Counted from the stretch's first letter, positions 15,430-25,758 are shown. The stretch: 64,000 nt of DNA from Vibrio sp. 10N.286.49.B1 (GCF_002873335.1 NZ_MCUW01000004.1:177309-241308); one strand, 5' to 3'. Notes: generated by a model from the letters alone, not told the origin. Numbers and translations are program-made.

Positions 15430-16460
15430 TGAAAGAAATCATGCTCCCTTATGTTCTCATTATCTGGTTACTCGTCAAACTTGGCGTAATCAAATGGACA
15501 CTAAGAAACGCGGTACTCAGTGTTGGTGTTGGGGCATTTATTGCCTTCATGCTCTTTACCGCACACCGATTTTGGTCACCCGCTGATTTAACTGACAGTA
15601 CAACAGTTAAGGCACCTCACGCGGTACTCAGTCCACTGTTTGGTCAACAGGTGAAAGAGATATATGTCACGCATAACCAAAGCGTAAAAAAAGGCGACCT
15701 ATTGTATACGTTAGAGTCTGAAGACACGGATGAAGAGATAAAGAGCTTACGTTCAAGTTTGATCGCTAGTGAGCACCGTATTATTAGCATCGAAGAACAA
15801 ATCAGTATCGATAAAAAGAACCATCAACGCTTAGTCAGGCTTGATGAGTTCAGCTCGGAGCAAGAACGGGATGAGCTTTATACTCAGATACAGAAGGGTA
15901 ATGCCGACTTAATGGCCGCGCATTCTGATGCGGACGGTATCGCAGCAAAGATCAATCAAACAGAATGGCTCAATGACAGAAATCAGGTACGTGCTCCATT
16001 TGATGGTATTGTCGGCGTGATCAACATCGCCGAAGGATCTCGTACTGGTAACTTATTCCTTTACGATACCGATCGTAAATTTGTCGAGATGCGTGTCAGC
16101 GATCAGACGTATCGCCACATCAAAGAAGGTCAATTTGCCGAGTTTTTTGTTAATTCACACCCTGGAGAGATTTTTAGAGGTCGGGTGCATAGCGTCACGA
16201 GTAACACAGGTGAAGCCACGGTTTCTGCAATGGGATCAAGCCAGCAGGTTCGCCAGCACGTTGGCAACAATGCTGGTTCACATGGTCGTACTATTGTCAT
16301 TGAGTTTGATGAACCAGAGGGCTATACCGTCCCTCTAGGCGCCACAGGCTCAGGCTGGGTATCAGCAGAAAAGCCGTCAACAAAACTCGGATTTATGGAC
16401 ATTATTGGTGGAGCAACCGTTCGCCTTAAGGCGCTAAAGGCATACTTAAACGCATTTTAG
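15429..16460 (+). CDS. HlyD/EmrA-family membrane fusion protein (YiaV-like)
   Basis: A 343-residue periplasmic adaptor with one or two N-terminal membrane spans. A first biotinyl-lipoyl-like half (VKAPHAVLSPLFGQQVKEIYV... SVKKGDLLYTLES) is followed by a coiled-coil hairpin (about 95-180). The second lipoyl half (VRAPFDGIVGVINIAEGSRT) and a beta-barrel region come next. Family members bridge inner-membrane exporters to an outer-membrane channel. No exporter or TolC homologue lies nearby; the small membrane protein just upstream is the only partner visible. The GTG start overlaps the upstream stop. A terminator follows at 16541-16569. Confidence 0.85.
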   Translation: MKEIMLPYVLIIWLLVKLGVIKWTLRNAVLSVGVGAFIAFMLFTAHRFWSPADLTDSTTVKAPHAVLSPLFGQQVKEIYVTHNQSVKKGDLLYTLESEDTDEEIKSLRSSLIASEHRIISIEEQISIDKKNHQRLVRLDEFSSEQERDELYTQIQKGNADLMAAHSDADGIAAKINQTEWLNDRNQVRAPFDGIVGVINIAEGSRTGNLFLYDTDRKFVEMRVSDQTYRHIKEGQFAEFFVNSHPGEIFRGRVHSVTSNTGEATVSAMGSSQQVRQHVGNNAGSHGRTIVIEFDEPEGYTVPLGATGSGWVSAEKPSTKLGFMDIIGGATVRLKALKAYLNAF

Positions 16461-16540
16461 ACCACTATCGATTGACCCTTTGGAGCCCACAAAAAAATTT
16501 GAACTCTGTATGGTTCTTGGAACAGGCGTTTGGGCTCAAG

Positions 16541-16569
16541 GCACCGCATTTATGTGCGGTGCTTTTTTT
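16541..16569 (+). terminator. Intrinsic terminator of the HlyD-like operon
   Basis: GCACCGCA (16541-16548) pairs with TGCGGTGC (16555-16562), followed by seven T. Confidence 0.92.
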
Positions 16570-16742
16570 ACGTCTAGTGATCAACAAGCCCACACGTAAT
16601 CACCCGACTTTTCCTGTACTCATCGACTGCCACCACCAATCTATTCGAAAACCACATACAAAGTGACTTCGAACTATTCAACATTCCCGTTACCTTAGCC
16701 GCGTTCCAAATCAGTGGACTAATAAAAATAAAGGTAACTAAC

Positions 16743-17423
16743 ATGAAAAAAACAGCAATCGTTCTCGCATTAACATCGGTATTTGCAACCAATGTTATGG
16801 CTGAAGGTCTCTCAGGTGGCGTAGAATTAGACGCTAAGTTCGTAAATGGTCAGACGGAATACACCACAAGCAACGGTTCTGGTATCAAAGCATTTGTTGG
16901 TTATGAGGGCTTTGGCGCATCAGCGAAACGTAAAGCGAATTTCGAAAACGAATACAACGTTAACTACAAGCATGACTTCACTAACTTTTGGTTGAAAGGC
17001 GAATACGAGTTTGTTGACAAGAAAAGTCGTCAAGACCCTGCAAATGACCAAAACAAATTTGGTGTGACTGTTGGTGGTAACGTAGCAGACCTATTTGACT
17101 CGTCACTACGTCTTCGTAAAGATACTGACCTAAACTCAGGGAAAGGCAAAGAACGCAGCGATGTTTATCGTTTTGACCTTGCCACAGGTAAGCAAGTCAC
17201 TGAGCGTATGTACTTCAACGCAAAAGTCGTTGGCCAGAAAGAAAGCAACGACAAAGCAATCACGGGTGATAAAAACAAAGACACCACCTACAACGTTGAA
17301 CTACGTGCAACCTTCACTGACATCCAAAACATGGTGCCTTATGTAGAAGTCGGCAATGAAGGCGCATTCGGTACAGATACTCGCAATACATACGGTAAAG
17401 TGGGTGTTATTTTCCCGTTCTAA
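16743..17423 (+). CDS. Outer-membrane beta-barrel, KdgM/porin-like
   Basis: A 226-residue protein with a cleavable signal peptide (cut probably after VMA) and alternating amphipathic strands. It ends in the C-terminal Phe (VGVIFPF) recognised by the BAM machinery. Size and strand pattern fit the small monomeric porins related to oligogalacturonate porin KdgM; the assignment is tentative. It is preceded by AAAGGTAAC before the ATG. A second outer-membrane protein is encoded convergently at 17590-18387. Confidence 0.7.
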   Translation: MKKTAIVLALTSVFATNVMAEGLSGGVELDAKFVNGQTEYTTSNGSGIKAFVGYEGFGASAKRKANFENEYNVNYKHDFTNFWLKGEYEFVDKKSRQDPANDQNKFGVTVGGNVADLFDSSLRLRKDTDLNSGKGKERSDVYRFDLATGKQVTERMYFNAKVVGQKESNDKAITGDKNKDTTYNVELRATFTDIQNMVPYVEVGNEGAFGTDTRNTYGKVGVIFPF

Positions 17424-17589
17424 TCTCTTACAAACTTACTTAGGTCATCCTAACTGAGTGGCTCAATAGCCAAAAAAGAAAACCATCGATATTCGAAGGA
17501 TTGAATATCACTGTTTCCACACTACTCAATCGCTATTACCTGCAAGAACACCTCCCTGTATTCAATCAAAAGTCATCACTTTCCAAGCA

Positions 17590-18387
17590 TTAAAACTGGT
17601 AGTTAAACTCAACCCGTTGGTCACCCTCAAAATAGCTCTGATTTTGTGTCCAGTTTGCAAAATAACGAACATTGGCACGCCCCGTTATCTGATAAGACAC
17701 GGCAAATTCATTGGTAAAAATTGAGCTCTGGCCTTGTCCATATGCATTCTCTACATACGACTTGGATCCCGAGATTGTGGTCAGCCACATCGGATTATAG
17801 TTAAGCCAGATCTTGTCAGTAATGGCATACTTGGTGTAAGCACCAACTACGGCATAGGTGCCTGGAATTGTGTAGCCAATATTTTGCTGCTCAATCTCAC
17901 CATATCCAGGGAACTCCCCATTACGAACATTTAAGCCCAAGCCTGCTAGGGGGTAAAGATTAAGATTACCAAATGCTGGCAGTGCTTGAATGATGCTATA
18001 TGACGCATTCAGGTTTTCTTGCGCAACGTCGTAGTTCACATCAATTTGTGAGCCACGGCCATTCGTTTTGTCTACGCTAAAGTTTCGGATTCGAACGGAA
18101 TCAATGGAATTATCGCGGTCACCAGAACCAGTCCAGCCAAGCCATTCACCCGCTACACCCTTCACCTCAAGAATGTTCATCGCCATGGTATCTGGATTGC
18201 CCGTATCGTAGACTTGGCCAACTTTTACGTTGATACCTTTATCCGAAACACCTGCACCCGCTTGGGTATAAACGGCTAACGGGTCAGACATATCTTGTAC
18301 TTGAGTGGCTTCAGATTCAGACGCGATTGCAGAAAAAGAAAAAGCCGCAACGATTGCTGAGGCTAAAATTGAAGTATTTGCACGCAT
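17590..18387 (-). CDS. Outer-membrane beta-barrel protein, unknown
   Basis: A 265-residue exported protein. The signal peptide ends near SAIAS, the body consists of beta-strand-like alternations, and the C-terminus is VEFNYQF with terminal Phe. I do not recognise the family. The N-terminal mature part (LAVYTQAGAGVSDKGINVKVGQVYDTGNP) looks like the first strands of a small barrel. It is convergent with the KdgM-like gene; the two may serve the same uptake process, but nothing proves it. Confidence 0.65.
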   Translation of the reverse strand: MRANTSILASAIVAAFSFSAIASESEATQVQDMSDPLAVYTQAGAGVSDKGINVKVGQVYDTGNPDTMAMNILEVKGVAGEWLGWTGSGDRDNSIDSVRIRNFSVDKTNGRGSQIDVNYDVAQENLNASYSIIQALPAFGNLNLYPLAGLGLNVRNGEFPGYGEIEQQNIGYTIPGTYAVVGAYTKYAITDKIWLNYNPMWLTTISGSKSYVENAYGQGQSSIFTNEFAVSYQITGRANVRYFANWTQNQSYFEGDQRVEFNYQF

Positions 18388-18561
18388 TAACTATCACCTT
18401 ATGATTTACATCCGCGTCCAGCAGATATAAACAAGTTAAAACAACGCCCTGTCCATTTAGCGCGCGTGCAGCCTAAAAGGACGTCTCGTTAACCTCAATT
18501 AACCAAGGGTTATAGTGTTCATTACATTTTGAGTCTTGACCGTAGCTTAATCCTTATACCA

Positions 18562-19458
18562 TCAGGACTTAGCTTTATTTTTTATGTTATTTTTAAATGT
18601 AGAAAATGAAAAGCCCGTCACTAACATCGTTCCGGAGATCACCAACAATGCCCCTACAACCGTATTCACGCCCACTGGCTCATCTAGGTATAAATTACCC
18701 CACAAAATACCAAACATAGGGACCAAGAAGGTCACTGACAACGCAGAAGAAGGTCCCACATCGTTCACTAGACGAAAATACAATAAATACGCCGCACCCG
18801 TACACACTACACCGAGTAAAACAACCGCTAACCAGATATCGCTTGTGGGTTCCCCTCGCATCGGGACAAATGGCACCAAGGGTAAGACAATTAAACAGGC
18901 CGCCCACATGCTGCCATGTGCGTTATTAAACGAAGAGATAGACGGTGCATTTTTGGCGTAATTAGTCGCGATACCATAACTACAGGCGGCCATAATACTG
19001 GCTAGAATGGGTATCGCCGCTTCTTGTCCGATTCGCCCTGCATCCCACCCCACGAGCACAACGACACCAATGACCCCGACACATAATCCGAGCACGCCCG
19101 ATTTAGTCAGCGGCGCTTTACGCCAAAATACGCCGATAATCGCCCCCCAGATGGGTGCGGTTGAATTCAGTATTGCTAAGGTTGACGCATTCAAGGTTTG
19201 AGCCGCATAGGCAAAAAGAAGAAAAGGTAATGCAGAATTAAACAACCCGATGGTGAAAAAGTGACGCCGATAACGAACAAACTCCAGCTTTCTTTTCAGA
19301 TAGACACCCACTAAAAGTAACGCTAGTGCCGCAAACAACACCCTGGCTTCAATGAGGATTGCTGGGCCCATGACGTTAGCGGCGAGTCTCATAAACAAAA
19401 ATGAGCCACCCCAGATGGCGGCTAGAACAAAAAGGCGTACAAAACTGGCAAAATCCAT
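18562..19458 (-). CDS. EamA/DMT family transporter
   Basis: A 298-residue protein with ten predicted membrane spans and the two-fold EamA repeat (AAIWGGSFLFMRLA near the start of repeat 1; ACSYGIATNYAKN near the start of repeat 2). Family members export amino acids, purines or other metabolites. An upstream in-frame ATG at 19491 exists, but GAGAG lies 6 bases before the ATG at 19458, so that start is used. The gene is divergent from a LysR regulator 400 bp away. The substrate is not predictable. Confidence 0.88.
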   Translation of the reverse strand: MDFASFVRLFVLAAIWGGSFLFMRLAANVMGPAILIEARVLFAALALLLVGVYLKRKLEFVRYRRHFFTIGLFNSALPFLLFAYAAQTLNASTLAILNSTAPIWGAIIGVFWRKAPLTKSGVLGLCVGVIGVVVLVGWDAGRIGQEAAIPILASIMAACSYGIATNYAKNAPSISSFNNAHGSMWAACLIVLPLVPFVPMRGEPTSDIWLAVVLLGVVCTGAAYLLYFRLVNDVGPSSALSVTFLVPMFGILWGNLYLDEPVGVNTVVGALLVISGTMLVTGFSFSTFKNNIKNKAKS

Positions 19459-19863
19459 AACCTGCTCTCTAAAAATTCCATTAAACGCCACTGTGAGGCA
19501 ACAAAAGTGAAACTACAATCGATTTGTTCATCTCCGATTTTACTTGCAACACTTCCAATCAACCTCAACCATTGACACATCACTATGCTTTGGTAGCATA
19601 AATTTTATCGTTAGAACACAGACCATTAGCCTTTTATACTACTATTAATGATGCTTAAAATCGGTATGTTGATACTCCAAAAAAGCATAGTGCTAAAAGA
19701 ACAATCACGATAGCGATGCTATGTAGATATATCGCTAATCCAGCGTTCTAGTGCGCTCACAGATATCAGTCGTCACCGTATTGTTGATAGCTAATTAGTT
19801 AATAAAAATGTCGTTCGCTGTAGAATCGTTCGCTCATATTTTGACCGTAAAAACCCTCATCCT

Positions 19864-20727
19864 ATGGAGCAGCAACACGTTATGGATCTCAATCTACTCA
19901 CTACATTTCAAGCGGTTTATAAGCACTGCTCTATCACTCTGGCCGCAGAACAGCTTGAGCTAACACAACCGGCGGTCAGCGCCGCATTAAAAAGATTAGA
20001 GGGTGTGGTTGGCAAAGCCTTGTTTATCCGTTCAGGAAGAGGCATCGCGCCTACAGGCGCCGCGGTTGCGCTCGCCAACAAAATTCAAACCCCACTAGCG
20101 GTACTCGAAACCATTGAACAAAATAAAGACATGACGAAGGTGTATTGCAGTGAAAGCCTGATGCACCTTGTTTGTGATATCACGGGAATCTCGTTTCAAG
20201 AGCCCCCACTCAGCGAGTCACAATTATTGGCTGATATTGACTCGCAGAAAGTTGATTTAGTCATCGATGTGGCCAGCAGCATTAGTCAATCTCATATCGT
20301 CGAAGATCTTTTCAGTGAACCCGTTGTGTGCGTGTGTCGAAATGATCACCCAAAGATTGGTGATTCTTTAACGTTCGAACAATACTTTCAACACGAACAT
20401 ATCGCATTAAACCTGAGACGAAACGACGTCATCATGCTCGAATTCCTAGCAGAAAAGCCGGTGCCGACTCGCCGTGTCAAAGCTGAGACTGGCTCGATAT
20501 CTAGTATGCTATCGTTAGCCGCGACCACCAATTTAATTGGCGCTTCGACCGTGTCGCTAGCAAAACACATGGCCCCTATCCTCAATCTTAAGGTCATGGA
20601 AATACCGTTCCCATTGCGTAACGTGCAATTTAGAATGATCTATCACCGCCGGTTTCTAAATGATGAGCACCACAAGTTGGTTCGTCAAAACATCAAACAC
20701 ATCATCCAAAACAATCAGTACAAATAA
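19864..20727 (+). CDS. LysR family transcriptional regulator
   Basis: A 287-residue regulator. The N-terminal winged helix is canonical: MDLNLLTTFQAVYKHCSITLAAEQLELTQPAVSAALKRLE-type organisation up to residue 65 with LFIRSGRG. The effector domain of the PBP2 type follows. An alternative ATG at 19882 gives the more usual LysR start and has GGAG 12 bases before it. Neighbours are a divergent DMT exporter and a downstream DM13 gene. Either could be its target. Confidence 0.9.
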   Translation: MEQQHVMDLNLLTTFQAVYKHCSITLAAEQLELTQPAVSAALKRLEGVVGKALFIRSGRGIAPTGAAVALANKIQTPLAVLETIEQNKDMTKVYCSESLMHLVCDITGISFQEPPLSESQLLADIDSQKVDLVIDVASSISQSHIVEDLFSEPVVCVCRNDHPKIGDSLTFEQYFQHEHIALNLRRNDVIMLEFLAEKPVPTRRVKAETGSISSMLSLAATTNLIGASTVSLAKHMAPILNLKVMEIPFPLRNVQFRMIYHRRFLNDEHHKLVRQNIKHIIQNNQYK

Positions 20728-20869
20728 ATGAGCGCACATCACTCAGAAGATAAGAATCTCACCTGACCGATAAATGGGTGAAGTGCATTCGTATTATATG
20801 GACTAAGGTTTAAGAACATGCGCATGCCTAACTTGCGTATGAATATCAGTTAACGATTGGAGTGTAGTT

Positions 20870-21358
20870 TTGAAACGAGTGATTTTGCTGTTCAGCCATC
20901 TCGGCACGTTATTCGCGGGATTTATGTTAGGTATCTATGTGCTACCAATTTTAATACAACCTGACTCCCCCAATATTGACGCCATCTCTTATCAATCAAA
21001 TCAGGTAGCCTTGACCGGTCGCTTTGATAAAGAGCGGGAAGACAGCGACTTCTTCCATTGGGGCGAGGGTGATATCGCCTTGACGCAGGACTCCGTCATG
21101 TTCATGGGTGAACTCGCGCCTGGACCCGATTACAAACTTTACCTTTCACCGACCTTTGTTGAAACCGAAGACGATTTTAATAAACACAAAGCCACAATGG
21201 TGCGAATCGGTGATATCAAAACCTTTGACCGCTTCCTTCTTCCTCTGCCCAGTGGCACAGATCTATCGGATTTCAATACGGCAGTGATTTGGTGTGAAAC
21301 GTTTGGTGAATTTATTACCTCTGCCGAACTCACATCTAAGGACTCCCCTCTTCAGTAA
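20870..21358 (+). CDS. DM13-domain membrane-tethered protein
   Basis: A 162-residue protein with an N-terminal signal anchor (LGTLFAGFMLGIYVLPIL) and a DM13 domain over about 40-150. Hallmarks are GRFDKEREDSDFFHWGEG, LAPGPDYKLYLSP and the closing FNTAVIWCETFGEFI with the conserved Cys. DM13 is thought to be redox-linked in animals; its bacterial role is unknown. The start is TTG, backed by GGAG 7 bases upstream. It follows the LysR gene by 142 bp. Confidence 0.85.
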   Translation: MKRVILLFSHLGTLFAGFMLGIYVLPILIQPDSPNIDAISYQSNQVALTGRFDKEREDSDFFHWGEGDIALTQDSVMFMGELAPGPDYKLYLSPTFVETEDDFNKHKATMVRIGDIKTFDRFLLPLPSGTDLSDFNTAVIWCETFGEFITSAELTSKDSPLQ

Positions 21359-21477
21359 ATGAATATTCAGTGAGCGGTGAATCAATAACGTTGTTAACAC
21401 GCATCGCAGGAACAGGGGCAAACTCATGGCCCTACGACGCAAAGCGCACGTTTTTGAAGCCCTTACTATGTTACCGT

Positions 21478-21503
21478 CCTGCAGAACCAACTTCTGCAGG
21501 TTT
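21478..21503 (+). terminator. Hairpin downstream of DM13 gene
   Basis: CCTGCAGAA (21478-21486) pairs perfectly with TTCTGCAGG (21492-21500) and is followed by TTT. It is a likely terminator, although the T-run is short. The rest of 21359-21720 shows only the upstream region of the Dcu-type gene. Confidence 0.55.
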
Positions 21504-21720
21504 CCTACCTCTATCCCTATCAGTAATGCAACGTAACGACCTCTAATTATTCACATCCAATTTACACCCCAATCACGAATTCCAGCCATACAGTGATCCA
21601 ACATAGAAAAATAAATTTTCGAATCTTATTCAATAAGTTATGTGATCTTCCGTTCAATTAACCTCAATATAATAAAGGATAATTACGTCACTGTTACAAA
21701 ATGTAAATAAGGAAATTGTG

Positions 21721-23049
21721 ATGTTATACCTAGAATTTCTATTCTTACTCGCCATGCTCTACATCGGCTCGAGAAAGGGTGGTATTGGTCTTGGCGTGGT
21801 GTCAGGCATTGGTCTGACAATTGAAGTCTTTATCTTCAAAATGCCCCCTACGTCGCCCCCCGTTACTGTCATGCTTATCATCTTGGCTGTTGTCACGTGT
21901 GCCTCCATATTGGAAGCGGCAGGTGGTCTCAAATACATGCTGCAAGTTGCCGAGCGGTTGCTACGAAAAAATCCAAAACGCGTGACACTCATTGCCCCTT
22001 TCGTCACCTACAGCATGACTTTTTTGCTTGGCACCGGACATGCTGTTTACTCCATCATGCCAATCATTGGTGACGTCGCGCTTAAAAACGGTATACGCCC
22101 AGAGCGCCCAATGGCGGCCTCTTCCGTCGCCTCTCAAATTGCGATTACCGCTTCGCCTATTTCTGCTGCCGTCGTGTATTACCTCGCCCAACTTGCAGAG
22201 ATTCAAACCAGCATTACCCTACTGTCAATTCTGATGGTCACAGTACCTGCAACCTTGTTTGGTACATTGCTAATGTCGTTGTACAGTATGAAACGAGGCA
22301 AAGAACTAGACGATGATCCAGAATATCAAGCACGCCTGAAGGACCCTGAGTGGCGCGAGCGTATTTTGAACACTACCGCGACATCATTGGATGAAGTGCT
22401 ACCTAAGTCCGCCCGCAACTCTGTGCTCATCTTTCTTTTCTCGATCGTTGTCATCGTTATCATTGCCATGGTGCCAGAATTGCGTACGCTCACTGACGGC
22501 GGTAAGCCCATCAGCATGTCGGTCATTATTCAAATGATGATGCTCTGCTTTGGCGGGATTATCTTACTGGCCACCAACACCGACCCACGTTTAGTGCCTA
22601 ACGGCGTCGTATTTAAGTCCGGCATGGTTGCCGCCATCGCCATTTTTGGTATTGCTTGGATGTCCGATACGTATTTCCAGTATGCCATGCCCCAGTTTAA
22701 ATCTGGCATCGTAGGTATGGTTACCGACTATCCATGGACCTTTGCACTGGCGTTATTTACCGTTTCGGTCGTCGTCAACTCACAGGCTGCCACAGCCAGA
22801 ATGATGCTGCCCGTCGGGCTAGCGTTGGGGCTAGAACCTGCGCTACTGATCGGTCTCATGCCTGCCGTTTATGGGTATTTCTTCATTCCAAACTACCCAT
22901 CAGACATTGCGACCGTGAACTTTGATTCATCGGGCACCACCAAGATTGGCAAATGGTATTTCAACCACTCTTTCATGAGTGTTGGTCTTATTGGCGTGAT
23001 TTCAGCGTGCTGCGCCGGTTATGTGTTGGGCCAAATAGTGATTGGTTAG
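21721..23049 (+). CDS. Dcu-type anaerobic C4-dicarboxylate transporter
   Basis: A 442-residue protein with about ten to twelve membrane spans and the DcuA/DcuB family pattern. Landmarks are LEAAGGLKYMLQVAERLLRKNP, LLGTGHAVYSIMPIIGDVA, RPERPMAASSVASQIAITASPISAAVV and FIPNYPSDIATVNFDSSGTT near the end. The family exchanges fumarate, malate, aspartate and succinate across the inner membrane, often under oxygen limitation. The ATG at 21721 is chosen over the adjacent GTG because AAGGA then lies 7 bases upstream. No two-component DcuSR pair is nearby. Confidence 0.92.
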   Translation: MLYLEFLFLLAMLYIGSRKGGIGLGVVSGIGLTIEVFIFKMPPTSPPVTVMLIILAVVTCASILEAAGGLKYMLQVAERLLRKNPKRVTLIAPFVTYSMTFLLGTGHAVYSIMPIIGDVALKNGIRPERPMAASSVASQIAITASPISAAVVYYLAQLAEIQTSITLLSILMVTVPATLFGTLLMSLYSMKRGKELDDDPEYQARLKDPEWRERILNTTATSLDEVLPKSARNSVLIFLFSIVVIVIIAMVPELRTLTDGGKPISMSVIIQMMMLCFGGIILLATNTDPRLVPNGVVFKSGMVAAIAIFGIAWMSDTYFQYAMPQFKSGIVGMVTDYPWTFALALFTVSVVVNSQAATARMMLPVGLALGLEPALLIGLMPAVYGYFFIPNYPSDIATVNFDSSGTTKIGKWYFNHSFMSVGLIGVISACCAGYVLGQIVIG

Positions 23050-23155
23050 CCGCGGTTTATTGCTAGTCAACCTCAAAAGCCTAGTTTTAGTGTAACAATC
23101 TGCCTAAGGCTATTCTCATTGGACATTGTTAGGGCTAAACAATCTTAACCATATA

Positions 23156-23611
23156 TTATGAAACAGGAAGTCGAGTTTTGCTTTTCACCTGTCCAAACGC
23201 AAAACTCGACTCTATCGCCGCAATGTTAGGCAACCGAGTCAACTCTTTACGAATAAATTGCTCATAGGTTTTCAATGAACCACTGACCACATGCAGCAAG
23301 TAATCATGATTACCCGTCATCAAAAAACACTCTAATACTTCATCCAATAACTCAACATGTTGCTCAAAGCTCTGCATTTGTTCCTCTGTCGGCTTTTCTA
23401 GCTTTACCAATACAAAGACGGTAATCGGCAGTCCGCAGGCTTCTCGATCAACGCTCGCATGGTAGCCTTTTATAATGCCTTGTTTTTCTAATGCACGTAC
23501 ACGACGTAAACACGGTGACGGAGACAAAGACACACGATCGGTAAGTTCTTGGTTACTCAATCTCGCATTACTCTGCAGCTCTCGTAAAATTCTTTTATCT
23601 ATATCATCCAT
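23156..23611 (-). CDS. Lrp/AsnC family transcriptional regulator
   Basis: A 151-residue protein. Its N-terminal helix-turn-helix is MDDIDKRILRELQSNARLSNQELTDRVSLSPSPCLRRVRALEKQGII-like, and the RAM effector domain follows (VFVLVKLEKP, ECFLMTGNHDYLLHVV). It is divergent from the PLP-dependent gene at 23773, which is a classic arrangement for local AsnC regulators of amino acid catabolism. An upstream Met at 23635 is possible but lacks support. Its target gene is probably the interrupted one. Confidence 0.92.
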   Translation of the reverse strand: MDDIDKRILRELQSNARLSNQELTDRVSLSPSPCLRRVRALEKQGIIKGYHASVDREACGLPITVFVLVKLEKPTEEQMQSFEQHVELLDEVLECFLMTGNHDYLLHVVSGSLKTYEQFIRKELTRLPNIAAIESSFAFGQVKSKTRLPVS

Positions 23612-23772
23612 TTTGATTTCACCACAATTCATCAATATTTAGCATCAATGCACTATATAAATCATTTAAGCGCAATAATATTGCTCAAGATTAGGTCTTA
23701 TTAACCAAACTCGCAATCATTCGTCATTGGCAATTTCTAGACTTTAAGGAGAATCGTCAAAAGGACTCAGAC

Positions 23773-25584
23773 ATGAATATCGCGACACAGCTCAGCCCAC
23801 TCAGAAAAACTACAAAACATGAAAAAGCCCAAGCGCTTGCTGTCGAACAAGCCCAACACTTTGGAATCGACCCCAACTCCGAATACGGCACCGCACTGGT
23901 CGAACTGGCCACCACACTCTACACCGCAAACAATAAAACCCATGACCTGTGGGCTTTGACTGTCGATGGACTCTCTGAACTGGATAAAAGTGACCGAATC
24001 GCATGGTTTAATGCCAAGCGATTTCTGTCATTTCAGATTGCCAAAATCCTAGATAATCTACAAAATCCGATGCGGGCAACCTATCAATCCATCGCGACCA
24101 ACAATGGTCATTTTGCGTCCAAAGGCGCGTACCCCATCTTCGATAATGTCTCTGCTATATTCTCCGCGAGCCCTGTGATTACAAGAACCGCAACCTATTT
24201 ATTTGCCTGTACGGAATGGATTGAAGACGCGTTTAACGGCAAGGAACCCTTACATGATATCTATTCTCGGTTATTGAACCCAACGTCGATTGCGTTGGCT
24301 AATCATATTGTCGACATAGAGGCGGGATCGCGAGCTAACGAGTACCTAGCGTGGAACTTTAACTCTGGCATGGCAGCGATTGATGGTGTCTTTAGCCACT
24401 TGCTTGGCTATGAAGATATTGTTCTCTCCTCTCGCAATATCTATGGTGGTGCTTACCAATTACTTGAAGATTGGTTTGGGAAATCATCCAATCTCAACAT
24501 TGCCGTCGAATGGGTCGATGGCTACTCGGGAGAAGCCTTCGCAAAAAGGCTCGATGACATAACAGAACGCTACGCTGATCGCTTGGCGAGAGGCAAAAAA
24601 ATCTATGTCTACCTCGAGTCCCCCTGCAATCCACATGGGTACGTTTTGGATGTCGCGGCAATCAGTCGGGAATCACATCTGTGAGGATGGGACGTCATCG
24701 TAGATTCGACCGTCGGCACCCCCTTATTACACCCGGTTCTAAAACGCGATGACATCATGGAAAGGCCCGATTTTGTCATCCATTCTTACACCAAGGAGCT
24801 CGCGGGCTCAGGCACCACAACTGCTGGTGTGGTCATAGGACGTAATGAGACGATGTTTGCGCCTAAAGGTGAAGATATGGCGTTCACCAAGCCCAATGGC
24901 GATCTTGTTACGATCCCGTGGAATGAGACGCTATTTTGGAATGTCTACTATATCAAAGGGGCATTCCTTGACGCAGACAAAGCATTCGAAGTATTAAATG
25001 GCATGAAAACCTATGAGATGCGCGTGATTCAGAAAACCATTAACACCCTCGCCCTTGCCACTATTTTTGATGCCCACCCAGACATTAATGTCTCTTGTCC
25101 TGCCCTACCAAGCAGTGATAACTACGAACACTGTCAAAAAAACATGCACCTTGGCTTACCCGCCGCACTCTTTACCATCGATATGGAAGGCAATGGTAAC
25201 CGAGAACCAATCAACCGAGACGTGTTCAAACAATTCTTTGATATGCTTGAGCCGGCAATAGGCATGCAAGTTAGCTTAGGACAGACCAACACTGTCGCGC
25301 TATGTCCAGCGCTCACCACTCATTCCGAGCTAAGTGACGAAGCCCTTAACGAGTCAGGAATCAAGCCGACAACAATGCGTATTTCAATTGGACTTGAAGA
25401 TCCAAGAATGTTTGTCGCCCACATCATCGAAGCCGCTAAACTCTCATTAGACTGTAAACACTCAGACTTTTCGGCCAGTTTTCTATGCCCTGACACCATC
25501 GATGATATTTACATAACAACCTATATGGATGTCCACCAGCGATTTGCTCAAAGTCTGCCACGCTTTCAAGCCTTAAAAGCGTAA
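23773..25584 (+). pseudogene. PLP-dependent Cys/Met metabolism enzyme with in-frame TGA
   Basis: One continuous frame of 603 codons is interrupted only by TGA at 24682-24684 (codon 304). Upstream it contains NEYLAWNFNSGMAAIDGVFSHLLG and YVYLESPCNPHGYVLDV, typical of Cys/Met-metabolism PLP enzymes. Downstream, directly after the TGA, GWDVIVDSTVGTPLLHP continues the same domain. The PLP lysine is in HSYTKELAGSG (about residue 341), so the first half alone cannot be active. The second half has a usable ATG at 24757 but would lack the cofactor-pocket N-terminus. A single CGA-to-TGA change is the simplest cause. AAGGA lies 9 bases before the ATG. It is divergent from the AsnC regulator. Confidence 0.85.
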
Positions 25585-25758
25585 CGTCATTTCATAGAAG
25601 TAACGACTCTGGCCGTCTGCTATTTCACCGCGCTTACGGCCAGTTATTCGCACACTTTCATCTCAGTAATCGTGACGACAAACAAGAGTATTTGAAGCAA
25701 CATTCTGATTGCTCTATAAAGCGCCTCCTATTCTCCATTGGTTTGGCGCGCACCTTTT

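Noticed and set aside
18584..18961. 125-codon open frame antisense to the DMT transporter
   Set aside because: Low-complexity composition and full overlap with a conserved gene; no ribosome binding site.
24682..24720. Selenocysteine at the in-frame TGA
   Set aside because: The 40 bases after the TGA do not form a bacterial SECIS-like hairpin with a suitable apical loop, and this enzyme family is not known to contain selenocysteine.
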